DNA from: Chelonobacter sp050613185
Lineage (GTDB): Bacteria > Pseudomonadota > Gammaproteobacteria > Enterobacterales > Pasteurellaceae
Direction: 5' to 3'
Assembly (NCBI RefSeq): GCF_050613185.1
Contig: NZ_CP192511.1
Location: 2,170,001-2,234,000, forward strand
Length of the DNA stretch: 64,000 nucleotides
The translations under genes and the position numbers were made by a program. The notes below the pieces were generated by a model. The model was not told the origin of the DNA and ran no database searches. It saw only the letters and a program-made list of their open reading frames with translations. This document shows positions 25,921-34,195 of the stretch, in pieces (within the stretch, counting starts at the first letter, position 1; each line of letters opens with the position of its first letter).

Positions 25921-26412
25921 TCAACGTTGTTCCTTACGCCACAAATACGGCTCTTGCGGATGGCGATCCTGCCAAAGCCCTCTTTTTTTCCATTGTGCTT
26001 CCAGTTGTGCCTGTTGGTATTGCGGATCTTTTTTATAGAAACGGTATGCCCAAGCATAACCGCTTTCCACCATTAACCGATTAATATTTTGGTGTTGCAT
26101 ATCATATACCGTTGCCAAGCGGCGGGCATATTGATCAATGCCGTCGATTTTCAGGGTCACGCTTTGTTTGTGGATCAGTTTAGCCAGTTGTTGTTTGGCT
26201 TGCTTGCCGTATACTTGCCCGTTTTCCGGTGCATCGATGCCGACTAACCGCACTTTGATTCGTTTGTGATTGTTTGTTAAGCAGGTGAAACTGTCGCCGT
26301 CACTGATATGAATCGCACGGCACTGCAAGGCATTAGTCGTAGTTTTGGCTTGGATTGTTATCGCAGAAAGTAACAAAAATGCAAATAAAAAGAAAAAACG
26401 TGTTATCGACAC
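25921..26412 (-). CDS. Secreted thermonuclease-family nuclease
   Basis: A 163-residue staphylococcal-nuclease-fold protein with a cleavable signal peptide (FFFLFAFLLLSAITIQAK, about 22 residues). Catalytic residues are visible: Asp in DGDSF, Arg and Glu in VRLVGIDAPE, and the second Arg in DQYARRLATVY. It probably cuts extracellular or periplasmic DNA or RNA, so it could process environmental DNA or help escape DNA traps; that role is inference. It is single-gene and divergent from the CidA/LrgA-like gene. Confidence 0.9.
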   Translation of the reverse strand: MSITRFFFLFAFLLLSAITIQAKTTTNALQCRAIHISDGDSFTCLTNNHKRIKVRLVGIDAPENGQVYGKQAKQQLAKLIHKQSVTLKIDGIDQYARRLATVYDMQHQNINRLMVESGYAWAYRFYKKDPQYQQAQLEAQWKKRGLWQDRHPQEPYLWRKEQR

Positions 26413-26452
26413 TTTACAACCTTATCTATTATCAGAAAAAAGCGGGAAATAC

Positions 26453-26468
26453 AGTGACATTGATCACA
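26453..26468. promoter_or_regulatory. CRP-like site upstream of the LrgA/LrgB-type pair
   Basis: AGTGA-CATTGA-TCACA matches the CRP consensus TGTGA-N6-TCACA at 9 of 10 positions and lies 46 bp before the yohJ-like start, between divergent genes. It suggests cAMP control of the membrane pair, as reported for yohJK-type genes in E. coli and Salmonella. Confidence 0.6.
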
Positions 26469-26514
26469 AATTGAGGGAGAATTATTTCATATTTTTCCGT
26501 TATCACAAACCAAG

Positions 26515-26922
26515 ATGAAACAAAAAGCCTTCGATTTATTGCGCTCCCTTGCGATTTTATATGCCGTTTTGTATCTCGGTATTGCGTTGCAACATCTGAT
26601 TCCGCTCGGTGTACCGGGTAGTATCTGGGGATTATTGATCCTTTTTCTGTGTCTGACAACGCAGGTGATTAAAGTGGAATGGATTGCATTCGGTTCCCGC
26701 CTGTTGATTCGCTATATGGCGCTGCTGTTTATTCCGGTCAGTGTCGGGATTATCAAGTATGCCGATCTGCTGTTCGCCAATGCGAAACCGCTGCTGATTC
26801 CGAATATCGTCAGCAGCATGCTGACACTGGTGGTGGTCGGTTTGCTTGGGGATTATCTGTATGAACGGCATAGTATCCGCAAATTACGCCAAAAAGCCCG
26901 ACACAAACGGCAACAGAGCTAG
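26515..26922 (+). CDS. yohJ: CidA/LrgA-family membrane protein (YohJ-like)
   Basis: A 135-residue protein with four membrane spans and a basic C-terminal tail (RKLRQKARHKRQQS). The family block HLIPLGVPGSIWGLLILFLCL and the PVSVGIIKYADLL segment identify the CidA/LrgA holin-like family. These proteins affect autolysis and export of small metabolites such as pyruvate or cytidine; the E. coli YohJK pair has been linked to uridine or 3-hydroxypropionate export. It lies 9 nt upstream of its LrgB partner. Confidence 0.88.
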   Translation: MKQKAFDLLRSLAILYAVLYLGIALQHLIPLGVPGSIWGLLILFLCLTTQVIKVEWIAFGSRLLIRYMALLFIPVSVGIIKYADLLFANAKPLLIPNIVSSMLTLVVVGLLGDYLYERHSIRKLRQKARHKRQQS

Positions 26923-26931
26923 GAGGAAACG

Positions 26932-27630
26932 ATGTTACAGGATTTGGCGCTTTATCTCTATTCGGGGCTGACTATTGCGGCATTTATGACCGCACTTTGG
27001 ATTAACAAACGTTGGAAATCCATGGTGTTTAATTCCTTTGTGCTGACGTTATTACTGCTGTCAGGCATTCTGTTGTTACTGAACATTCCTTACGACAGCT
27101 ATATGCAGGGCAACGCACCGTTGAATAATCTAATGGCGCCGTCGATTGTGGCACTGGCATTGCCGTTGTATGAACAGTTGCGCCAAATCAGCAATCGTTG
27201 GCGCAGTATTTTGCTGATTACCACCGTTGCCTCACTCCTCGCGATGTTTAGCGGGGCGGTATTGGCGTTGTTGTTAGGGGCAAGCGCAGAGATTGTGGCA
27301 ACCATTTTGCCGAAATCGATCAGTATGCCGATGGCAATGGCCGTCGCCGAAACCGTCGGCGGCATTCCGTCGGTGGCGGCGGTCGGCGTGGTGCTTGCCG
27401 GTTTGCAAGGCTCGATTTTCGGTTATTTCATCTTACAAAAAATCGGCGTGAAACACCCCGAAGCGATAGGCCTATCGATTGGTGCGGTATCGCATGCGCT
27501 CGGCACCGCCCGCACTTTAGAGGTCGATCAGCAAGCCGGGGTATACAGCTCGATTGCATTGGTGCTGTGCGGCATTATCAGTTCGATTTTGGCGCCGTTG
27601 GTGTTTCATGTGGTGATTCTGCTGTTTTAA
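26932..27630 (+). CDS. yohK: LrgB/CidB-family membrane protein (YohK-like)
   Basis: A 232-residue polytopic protein with the LrgB signature: SVTM-like SISMPMAMAVAETVGGIPSVAAVGVVLAGLQGSIFG, and near the C-terminus GLSIGAVSHALGTARTLE. It acts with the upstream CidA/LrgA-like protein in the inner membrane. The Shine-Dalgarno GGAGG is strong. It ends just before a convergent glycosidase gene, with an uptake signal overlapping the space. Confidence 0.9.
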   Translation: MLQDLALYLYSGLTIAAFMTALWINKRWKSMVFNSFVLTLLLLSGILLLLNIPYDSYMQGNAPLNNLMAPSIVALALPLYEQLRQISNRWRSILLITTVASLLAMFSGAVLALLLGASAEIVATILPKSISMPMAMAVAETVGGIPSVAAVGVVLAGLQGSIFGYFILQKIGVKHPEAIGLSIGAVSHALGTARTLEVDQQAGVYSSIALVLCGIISSILAPLVFHVVILLF

Positions 27631-27648
27631 GTGCGGTCGGCGTGCCAG

Positions 27649-29640
27649 TCAGTGTGTTAAACCGAACCCCAAAGGGTATAGCGGATCCGCGCTGTCGCTG
27701 GGAACATCCGGTTTTTGTTCTTCCACCGCTTTCATTGACGAAGGCAACTCGAAAGGTAATGTGGCACTGAACCCGGCTGAACTCATCAACGCAGTCAACA
27801 AGGCATGATCGCCGATACCAAAATTCGCAACCAGTGCCGAAGCGTGTTGTTTAATCTTGCTTAAAATCGCCGGACGATCCAGATAAATAGTGACAACGGT
27901 CGGCACCACTTGCGCGGTATCGCGAATCAAACGGTAATCGGTATTGCCGGAGCGGAAATCCAGCGAACCTTCATGCTGCAGCGAAGCGAAAAAGTAGCTA
28001 GGATGTAGGATTTCATACGGCGTAGCAATGCGGATAATCGCCACATCCGCTTGTTCCGGCGTCGCCACCACATTAAAGCCCAAGGCGCCGGCGACCTCTG
28101 CATCAATATTATGCAAGAAAACCTTACTTTTTTTCTTGAGCGGCAGGGTTTTCTGCTTATTTTCCAACAGCACTAACGATTTGATTTGCGCTTGCTGCGC
28201 CTCTTTTTGCCAAGCGGAGTTGCCGATCAGTTTTTCCGCCTTAATCGGATCAACAAAAGGCGCTTCAAACAAGCCGATACTGAATTTTTGGATCAGAATA
28301 CGACGCACCGATTGATCCAAACGAGCCTCGGATAATTTATTCCGTTGCACTGCATCAATAATCAGCTCGGTGTCGGATACGCCGCCGAATTGATCAAGCC
28401 CGGCATTTAAACCTTTGATAAAACGTTGTTGTCGTGTCAATGTCTCTACGCCCCAAGGTGCGCCCGGCGGTTCGTGCGGCGTGCCGTTCGGATTGCCTTC
28501 GCGGCAGGCGAGATCACAGTCGTTGGTGATTAACCAGTCGCCGAGGATTATGCCGTCGAATTCATACTGCCCGCGCAACAGATCAGTGAGTAAAGTGCGG
28601 TTAAAACCGGCGGCAACCGGCTCCAACGCTTTGCCGTTCAGCCGCACTTGTTTCAAAACCGAATATGCCGGCATTACGCCCGCAACCTTGGCTTCAAAGG
28701 CGCCGGTAAACGGATAGATGTGCTGTTGCAGATGATCGCCGGGAAAAACGGCATATTTGCCATAGGCATTATGGCTGTCCCAACCATGCTGAGCGGCGCC
28801 GTAGCCGACCCAATGTTTCACTACCGCAATCACACTATTGCGTTGCAGTCCGCCGTTGCCGTTTTGCATGCCTTCGATATAGGCCTTCACCATCCGTTTT
28901 ACCCTGTCGGGATCTTCGCCGAAAGTGCCGATAATACGCGGCCAGCGTGGTTCGGTTGCCAAATCCGCTTGTGGCGACAGCGCGATATGAATTCCGCTGG
29001 CCAAATACTCTTGCCGCACCAGATCGGCATAACGTTTGGTCAGTTTTTCATCATTGATCGCCCCGAAACCGAGTAATCCCGGCCATTTGGTAAATTTTCC
29101 GGCGGAAATACTCATGCCGTCGGGTGAGAACGAATTGCGCGGATCAGAACTGATACTGAGCGGAATCCCAAGCCGGGTGCTCTCCGCAAGCTCCTGCAAC
29201 TTATTATTTTCTTCGCTGAAAGTGGCAATGGCATGCGCTGACAAACGGGTGAGCAGGCTAGCGACATGTTTTTCCACGATCAGCTGCCGATTGGCAGTTA
29301 AATCGTAGGATTCGCCTTTGCCTCGCGGATTTTCCGTGGTCATGGCGGTGGCGTGCATAATCATCCCGGCTTTTTCCGCCAGATTCATTTGCGCCAGCAG
29401 ATCATCGGCACGGGTTTCCGCCGCTAACCGCCAATCCTCATAGGGATCCAATCTGCCGTTACGGTTCAGATCTTTGAATTGCGATTGCCCAATTTGTAAC
29501 AACGGCACATTGCGATAGCTCAAGTGCGGTTGTGTCGGCGCGGCGGCTGATAGATTTGCGCTCAGCAGGCAAAACAGGCATAGTGCGGGTAGTCTGGTCA
29601 ACGATCTTTTCCATCTGGGATTACAGCGAATAAGTTTCAC
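27649..29640 (-). CDS. Secreted glycoside hydrolase family 3 enzyme (beta-glucosidase/xylosidase type)
   Basis: A 663-residue exported enzyme. The N-terminal signal peptide is basic and then hydrophobic (LPALCLFCLLSANLSAAA). The mature part has KDLNRNGRLDPYEDW, an EF-hand-like calcium loop common in this GH3 branch. The TIM-barrel carries KHWVGYGAA and the nucleophile segment DGIILGDW, and the second GH3 domain follows from about residue 480. It releases terminal sugars from beta-glycosides; the substrate is unknown. The only frame start is GTG at 29640, without a clear ribosome site; TTG 13 codons later is an alternative. Such a secreted glycosidase is unusual among host-associated Pasteurellaceae. 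Confidence 0.85.
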   Translation of the reverse strand: MKLIRCNPRWKRSLTRLPALCLFCLLSANLSAAAPTQPHLSYRNVPLLQIGQSQFKDLNRNGRLDPYEDWRLAAETRADDLLAQMNLAEKAGMIMHATAMTTENPRGKGESYDLTANRQLIVEKHVASLLTRLSAHAIATFSEENNKLQELAESTRLGIPLSISSDPRNSFSPDGMSISAGKFTKWPGLLGFGAINDEKLTKRYADLVRQEYLASGIHIALSPQADLATEPRWPRIIGTFGEDPDRVKRMVKAYIEGMQNGNGGLQRNSVIAVVKHWVGYGAAQHGWDSHNAYGKYAVFPGDHLQQHIYPFTGAFEAKVAGVMPAYSVLKQVRLNGKALEPVAAGFNRTLLTDLLRGQYEFDGIILGDWLITNDCDLACREGNPNGTPHEPPGAPWGVETLTRQQRFIKGLNAGLDQFGGVSDTELIIDAVQRNKLSEARLDQSVRRILIQKFSIGLFEAPFVDPIKAEKLIGNSAWQKEAQQAQIKSLVLLENKQKTLPLKKKSKVFLHNIDAEVAGALGFNVVATPEQADVAIIRIATPYEILHPSYFFASLQHEGSLDFRSGNTDYRLIRDTAQVVPTVVTIYLDRPAILSKIKQHASALVANFGIGDHALLTALMSSAGFSATLPFELPSSMKAVEEQKPDVPSDSADPLYPLGFGLTH

Positions 29641-29761
29641 TATTTTAAATAAAAATTCATGACAGGCATATGCAATAGCGCTTTCTTTATATTAACCTTG
29701 GTTTACTTTTCAAACGGATGGGCATTTCAAGTTTTGATTGCGTAAATTTACTCCATTAACA

Positions 29762-29793
29762 CTGTTTTTTTATACAGTAAATTGCGTTATAAT
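29762..29793 (+). promoter_or_regulatory. LexA (SOS) box and promoter of dinB
   Basis: CTG-TTTTTTTATA-CAG (29762-29777) fits the LexA consensus CTG-N10-CAG. A -10 box TATAAT follows at 29788-29793; with 17-bp spacing the -35 region falls inside the LexA box, so a bound repressor would block polymerase. Confidence 0.85.
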
Positions 29794-29839
29794 GCCGATA
29801 TGGTATCCAACGTTTGTTGTAACAGGGCTATGCAACAGA

Positions 29840-30904
29840 ATGCAACAGAGAAAAATTATTCATATCGATATGGATTGTTTTTTTGCCGCAGTCGAAATGC
29901 GCGAAAATCCGACTTTACAGGGAAAACCGGTCGCGGTGGGCGGCACCACGTCACAGCGCGGCGTGTTATCGACCTGTAATTACGAAGCGCGCAAATTCGG
30001 CTTGCACAGTGCAATGCCGACCGCACTTGCCCTCAAGAAATGTCCGAATCTGGTTCTATTGCCGGGCAATATGGCGCTGTATAAACAAGTATCCGAACAG
30101 GTGCGCCGCATTTTTCAACGTTACACCGATTTAATCGAGCCGTTGTCGTTGGATGAAGCTTATCTCGACGTCAGCGATTGCCAAGCATGTAACGGCTCGG
30201 CAACTTGGATTGCCGCTGAAATCCGGCAAGCGATTTTTGACGAGTTGCAATTGACTGCTTCCGCCGGGATCGCCCCGCTGAAATTTCTCGCCAAAATCGC
30301 CTCGGATATGAACAAACCGAACGGACAATTCGTGCTGACGCCTGAACAGATCGATGAGTTTGTGCTACGGTTGCCGCTGAAGAAAATTCCGGGCGTGGGA
30401 CCGGTCACCGCACAAAAATTAGCGGCAATGGGGCTGAACCACTGTGCCGATATTCGCGCTTTGCAGCAACATATTTTATTGGATCAATTCGGCAAACTCG
30501 GGCAGCGGATCTGGCAATTCAGTCATGGGATTGATGAAAGAGCGGTGCAGCCCGAGCGGGAGCGCAAGTCGGTCGGGGTGGAAACCACCTTGGCTCAAGA
30601 CATTTGGCAGCCGGAACAAGCCGTCGATATCCTATCGGCGCTCTATCAAAAATTACGGCTGCGTTTACAGCGTGCGCAACCGGATATTCCGTTGCGCAGT
30701 TACCGTAAAATCGGGGTAAAGCTCAAATTTAACGATTTTCAAACCACGACCCTGGAAAGCAGTGCCTATGTGCCGAATCAAGACGCTTTTCAACAATTGT
30801 TACAACAAATCTGGCAGCGGGCAAACGGGCGTAGCGTGCGCTTAATCGGTTTAAATGTGACCATTCCGCACAAAAATAAAGCACGCCAGCTCAGTTTATG
30901 GTGA
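29840..30904 (+). CDS. dinB: DNA polymerase IV (translesion, Y family)
   Basis: Pol IV copies past lesions with low fidelity and lacks proofreading. The 354-residue protein begins RKIIHIDMDCFFAAVEMR, with the first catalytic aspartate, and has LSLDEAYLDV with the other two acids. The helix-hairpin-helix KIPGVGPVTAQKL and the little-finger domain follow. It ends in RQLSLW, a clamp-binding-type tail. I start at ATG 29840 because homologues begin there; the frame extends upstream only through the promoter. Control by LexA is visible upstream. Confidence 0.95.
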   Translation: MQQRKIIHIDMDCFFAAVEMRENPTLQGKPVAVGGTTSQRGVLSTCNYEARKFGLHSAMPTALALKKCPNLVLLPGNMALYKQVSEQVRRIFQRYTDLIEPLSLDEAYLDVSDCQACNGSATWIAAEIRQAIFDELQLTASAGIAPLKFLAKIASDMNKPNGQFVLTPEQIDEFVLRLPLKKIPGVGPVTAQKLAAMGLNHCADIRALQQHILLDQFGKLGQRIWQFSHGIDERAVQPERERKSVGVETTLAQDIWQPEQAVDILSALYQKLRLRLQRAQPDIPLRSYRKIGVKLKFNDFQTTTLESSAYVPNQDAFQQLLQQIWQRANGRSVRLIGLNVTIPHKNKARQLSLW

Positions 30905-31000
30905 CGTAATTCAAAACTTTAACAAAAATATGACATTTCTGATTTACTAAAAATTCGTTTATGCTATAAACAATTAAATTTGAAGATAAAAGGTATCGGT

Positions 31001-32314
31001 ATGAGTATGAAAATCTGTTTAAGCAAAGCGTCGGCAACTGAAATTTGGGGCAAAAGTGCGGTTATCAGTTTTGATAACGGCGTGGCGACCATCCATTTCG
31101 GCGAAGAAAAAAGTCGTCGCAAAATCCAGCAGGCGGCGCGTAAATTGCGCACGCAAGGGATCAATGAGGTTGAACTGGAAGGCAAGCATTGGGATTTGGA
31201 TCGTTGTTGGGCGTTTTATCAAGGCTTTTACACCGCCAAGCAGCAGTTTGCGGTTGAATTCCCGACCTTAGACGATGCCGAACAACAGCAATTGTTCCGC
31301 CAAATCGAGGCGGGGGATTTTGTGCGTGAGCTGATCAACCTGCCGTCGGAGGTGATCACCCCGCAAGAACTGGCGCACCGTGCCGCCGATTTTATTGTGC
31401 GGCAAGCGCAACAAGCCGAAAGCGAAAGTGCGGTTTCTTATCACATTATTGCGCGCGAAGAGCTGCGCGAACGTGGCTATCACGGCATTTGGACGGTCGG
31501 CAAAGGATCGGCAAACCAACCGGCAATGTTGCAGCTGGATTTCAATCCGAGCGGCAATCCGGACGAACCGGTGATGGCATGTTTGGTCGGCAAAGGGATC
31601 ACCTTTGATACCGGCGGTTACAGCTTGAAACCGAGCAACAGTATGGATTCGATGCGTTCCGATATGGGCGGTGCGGCGTTGCTGACCGGGGCGTTGGGCT
31701 TGGCGATTGCCTGCGGTCTGAATAAACGGGTGAAACTCTATCTGTGCTGTGCAGAAAATATGGTCAGCAGCCGCGCGTTCCGCTTGGGCGACATTATCGA
31801 ATACCGCAACGGCGTCACGGTGGAAGTGCTGAACACCGACGCAGAAGGGCGTTTAGTGTTGGCGGACGGCTTGATTGACGCCGAAGCGCAGCAACCGCAC
31901 TTTATCATTGATTGCGCCACCTTGACCGGCGCGGCAAAAATGGCGGTCGGCAACGATTACCATTCGGTGCTGTCAATGGACGACAAACTGGTCAAAGCCT
32001 TATTTGCCGCGGCAGGAGAAGAAAACGAGCCGTTCTGGCGTTTGCCGTTTGAAGATTTTCACCGTGAACAGGTCAGCTCTACTTTTGCCGATATTTGCAA
32101 CATCTCGTCGGCAGCGGCAGGCAGTAGCGCCGGGGCGAGCACCGCCACCGCGTTTTTATCTTATTTCTTAAAGGCGTATCGGAAAAATTGGCTGCATATC
32201 GATTGTTCCGCCACCTTCCGCAAATCCGCCGGTCCGTTATGGGCGGGCGGCGCGACCGGAATTGGCGTCAACACTCTTGCCAATTTATTGTTAAGCCAAG
32301 CGGATAAAGATTAA
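31001..32314 (+). CDS. pepB: Peptidase B (leucyl aminopeptidase family M17)
   Basis: A cytosolic manganese-dependent aminopeptidase. The 437-residue protein has the M17 core: GKGITFDTGGYSLKPSNSMDSMRSDMGGAA (metal-binding Lys and Asp residues), and the signature NTDAEGRLVLADGL with the catalytic arginine and metal-binding Asp/Glu. The FWRLPFEDFHREQVSS segment and the short N-terminal domain favour PepB over PepA. I start at ATG 31001 because AAAAGG is correctly spaced; the TTG seven codons upstream lacks a ribosome site. Confidence 0.93.
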   Translation: MSMKICLSKASATEIWGKSAVISFDNGVATIHFGEEKSRRKIQQAARKLRTQGINEVELEGKHWDLDRCWAFYQGFYTAKQQFAVEFPTLDDAEQQQLFRQIEAGDFVRELINLPSEVITPQELAHRAADFIVRQAQQAESESAVSYHIIAREELRERGYHGIWTVGKGSANQPAMLQLDFNPSGNPDEPVMACLVGKGITFDTGGYSLKPSNSMDSMRSDMGGAALLTGALGLAIACGLNKRVKLYLCCAENMVSSRAFRLGDIIEYRNGVTVEVLNTDAEGRLVLADGLIDAEAQQPHFIIDCATLTGAAKMAVGNDYHSVLSMDDKLVKALFAAAGEENEPFWRLPFEDFHREQVSSTFADICNISSAAAGSSAGASTATAFLSYFLKAYRKNWLHIDCSATFRKSAGPLWAGGATGIGVNTLANLLLSQADKD

Positions 32315-32336
32315 GCAGTTGATGTTTATGGTAAAA

Positions 32337-32441
32337 GTAGAGGGATTATATTTCCGCCCGAACCGCACTTTGTATTTTTCGACTGTGGATTAAATGCTTA
32401 TACCGCACTTCGTAAACGGGCGGATATATAATCCCCCCTAC
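32337..32441. repeat. Palindromic dispersed element, copy 2 (about 105 bp, inverted relative to copy 1)
   Basis: Its ends are inverted repeats of about 27 nt with a few differences. Read on the minus strand it aligns along its whole length with 7816-7923, including the inner blocks CCGCCCGTTT and GTGCGGTATAA and the second uptake signal. Here both uptake signals are exact (32362-32370 and 32402-32410). It lies between pepB and ndk. Confidence 0.8.
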
Positions 32442-32503
32442 TTTGCCTTATCAGTAACTTTTGTTAATAATCTCAAATTTATCACAATCAATAAGGAAGC
32501 CGT

Positions 32504-32923
32504 ATGCAACAAACCCTTTCGATTATCAAACCGGATGCCGTCAAACAAAATTTGATCGGCGCCATTTTTTCCCGTTTTGAAAGCGCGCGTTTTACCATTG
32601 TTGCCAGTAAAATGTTGCACCTGACCGCAGAGCAGGCGGGCGGATTTTATGCCGAACATCGAGGCAAACCGTTTTATGAAAAGTTAGTCGAATTTATGAC
32701 CTCCGGACCGGTGGTGGTTTCGGTACTGCAAGGGGAAAATGTGATTGCACAGTATCGGCAATTGATTGGGGCGACCGATCCGCAAACCGCGGCGGCAGGC
32801 ACCATCCGTTTTGATTACGCCACTAGCAAAAGCATTAATGCGGTGCACGGTTCCGATTCGGAAGCCTCGGCAAAACGGGAGATTGAATATTTTTTTGCCG
32901 AAAGCGAGATTTTTCCACGTTAA
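32504..32923 (+). CDS. ndk: Nucleoside diphosphate kinase
   Basis: Ndk equalises nucleoside triphosphate pools by a ping-pong phosphohistidine mechanism. The 139-residue protein starts with the family block TLSIIKPDAVKQNLIG and has the active histidine in NAVHGSDS (about residue 114). The usual motif is NGTHGSDS; the substitution is also seen in other Pasteurellaceae as far as I recall. The Shine-Dalgarno AAGGAAG is strong. It is four residues shorter than E. coli Ndk, at the normal family minimum. Confidence 0.96.
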   Translation: MQQTLSIIKPDAVKQNLIGAIFSRFESARFTIVASKMLHLTAEQAGGFYAEHRGKPFYEKLVEFMTSGPVVVSVLQGENVIAQYRQLIGATDPQTAAAGTIRFDYATSKSINAVHGSDSEASAKREIEYFFAESEIFPR

Positions 32924-32954
32924 TTTGAACAGATTGAGAGATTGAGGAAATAAG

Positions 32955-33185
32955 ATGTTGACCCGCTGCCCGGAATGTCGGCATAAAGTGAGTGATACGG
33001 CAAAAACCTGCCCGTCTTGCGGCTTTTCGTTTGATCCTGAGGATTTAGAACGTTATAAAGCGCAACACCAACGCTTGCGCGAACATAAACAGGAAATCAA
33101 CCGCAAAAGCGTGAAACTGCATTTAATCTGGCTGGCGATTTTCACCGTATTTATTTTGTTGGCAAGTTGGATCACCCACGGCTGA
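32955..33185 (+). CDS. Small zinc-ribbon membrane protein
   Basis: A 76-residue protein with an N-terminal zinc ribbon (C5, C8, C19, C22 in CPEC...CPSC), a charged middle helix and one C-terminal membrane span (LIWLAIFTVFILLASWI). The family is of unknown function. It lies 31 bp after ndk and may share its transcript. A terminator follows. Confidence 0.75.
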   Translation: MLTRCPECRHKVSDTAKTCPSCGFSFDPEDLERYKAQHQRLREHKQEINRKSVKLHLIWLAIFTVFILLASWITHG

Positions 33186-33210
33186 CGCTGCGTTCTGAAA
33201 TAGAAAAAGA

Positions 33211-33240
33211 AAATGCCGAGGGGATTCCCATTCGGCATTT
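33211..33240. terminator. Bidirectional terminator
   Basis: A 9-bp stem (AAATGCCGA with TCGGCATTT) and 12-nt loop lie between the zinc-ribbon gene and the convergent entericidin-like gene. The minus-strand side has a following TTTTCTTTTT. Confidence 0.7.
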
Positions 33241-33266
33241 CATTGCTAAGTTAACGGCGAGTCAGG

Positions 33267-33410
33267 TTACATTTTATTTTGTACTTTCGTCGCGGTGTTA
33301 TCGATAGCTTCACCGGCAGATTGAATGTCCTGCCCGGCACCTTTGACTGTGTTACAGGCGGTTAATGTTCCGATTGTTGCCGCCAAAATAAGCGCCCAAA
33401 TCATTTTCAT
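33267..33410 (-). CDS. Entericidin-family small lipoprotein
   Basis: A 47-residue gene read directly from the minus strand. The signal MKMIWALILAATIGTLTAC ends in a lipobox (LTAC) with the modified cysteine at 19. The mature part NTVKGAGQDIQSAGEAI is the typical entericidin A/B core, followed by a charged tail. Entericidins are small membrane-associated lipoproteins of the toxin/antidote type in enterics; a single copy without partner is common in other proteobacteria, so a lysis role is not implied. The Shine-Dalgarno GGGAGA is well placed. Confidence 0.88.
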   Translation of the reverse strand: MKMIWALILAATIGTLTACNTVKGAGQDIQSAGEAIDNTATKVQNKM

Positions 33411-33508
33411 AAGCATTCTCCCATAATGGTGTTAAAGTCAATTAAGCAGTCTAAAATAACTACTTACCTGCATATTACACTGATAAAACCAAAATAACAA
33501 CTCTGCGG

Positions 33509-34195
33509 TTAATGACTTTTGCTGGTTTCCAAACGTTCAAATGACAACACGCGATTCTCTAAACGGCGCAATAACAGGGTGGCGATAGCGGTGATCAGCA
33601 GATAAATCGCCCCGGCGATACCATAGATCAACAACGCATCATATTGTGTGCCGTACAGCTGGCGAGCATAGCCCATAATATCCATTATCGTGATGGTCGA
33701 AGCGAGCGATGTCCCTTTAAACACTAAAATAATTTCGTTGCTATAAGACGGTAAGGCGCGTTTTAACGCAAACGGAACTAAAATCCGTAACGTTTGCCAA
33801 CGGCTTAAGCCCAATGCCGCCGAGCTTTCCCATTGCCCTTTGGAAATCGCTTTCACCGCACCGTGAAACAGTTGCGCCGAGTAGGCGGCACTGTTGAGCG
33901 CCAAGGCAAGCATGGCACAAAACCACGCATTAGACAGCAACGACCAAAACGGGCTGTCGATAATCCATTGGAATTGTCCCGGTCCGGCATAAATCAGGAA
34001 AATCTGCACCAACAACGGCGTGCCGGTAAACAGGGTGATATAACCGTTGACTAAGGCGCGCAAAGTGCGGTTTTCCATTGACAGAATAAAGGTAAACAGC
34101 ACCGCCAAAATAAAGGAAATCCCTAAGGCAACGGCAGTGAGCGCCAAACTGGTCGGAATGCCTTGCGCAATAATACTGAAATAATCCGTGATCAT
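33509..34195 (-). CDS. artM: Arginine ABC transporter permease ArtM
   Basis: An inner-membrane permease of the polar amino acid uptake family, 228 residues with five membrane spans. The ABC-contacting EAA loop is visible as SAALGLSRWQTLRILVPFALKRALP. It starts inside the end of artQ (4-nt overlap) and is last in artPIQM. Assigned as ArtM by operon order. Confidence 0.92.
   Translation of the reverse strand: MITDYFSIIAQGIPTSLALTAVALGISFILAVLFTFILSMENRTLRALVNGYITLFTGTPLLVQIFLIYAGPGQFQWIIDSPFWSLLSNAWFCAMLALALNSAAYSAQLFHGAVKAISKGQWESSAALGLSRWQTLRILVPFALKRALPSYSNEIILVFKGTSLASTITIMDIMGYARQLYGTQYDALLIYGIAGAIYLLITAIATLLLRRLENRVLSFERLETSKSH

Noticed and set aside
33411..33508. Possible extra small gene between artM and the entericidin-like gene
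   Set aside because: Only AT-rich DNA without start codon plus ribosome site; probably the leader of the small lipoprotein gene.
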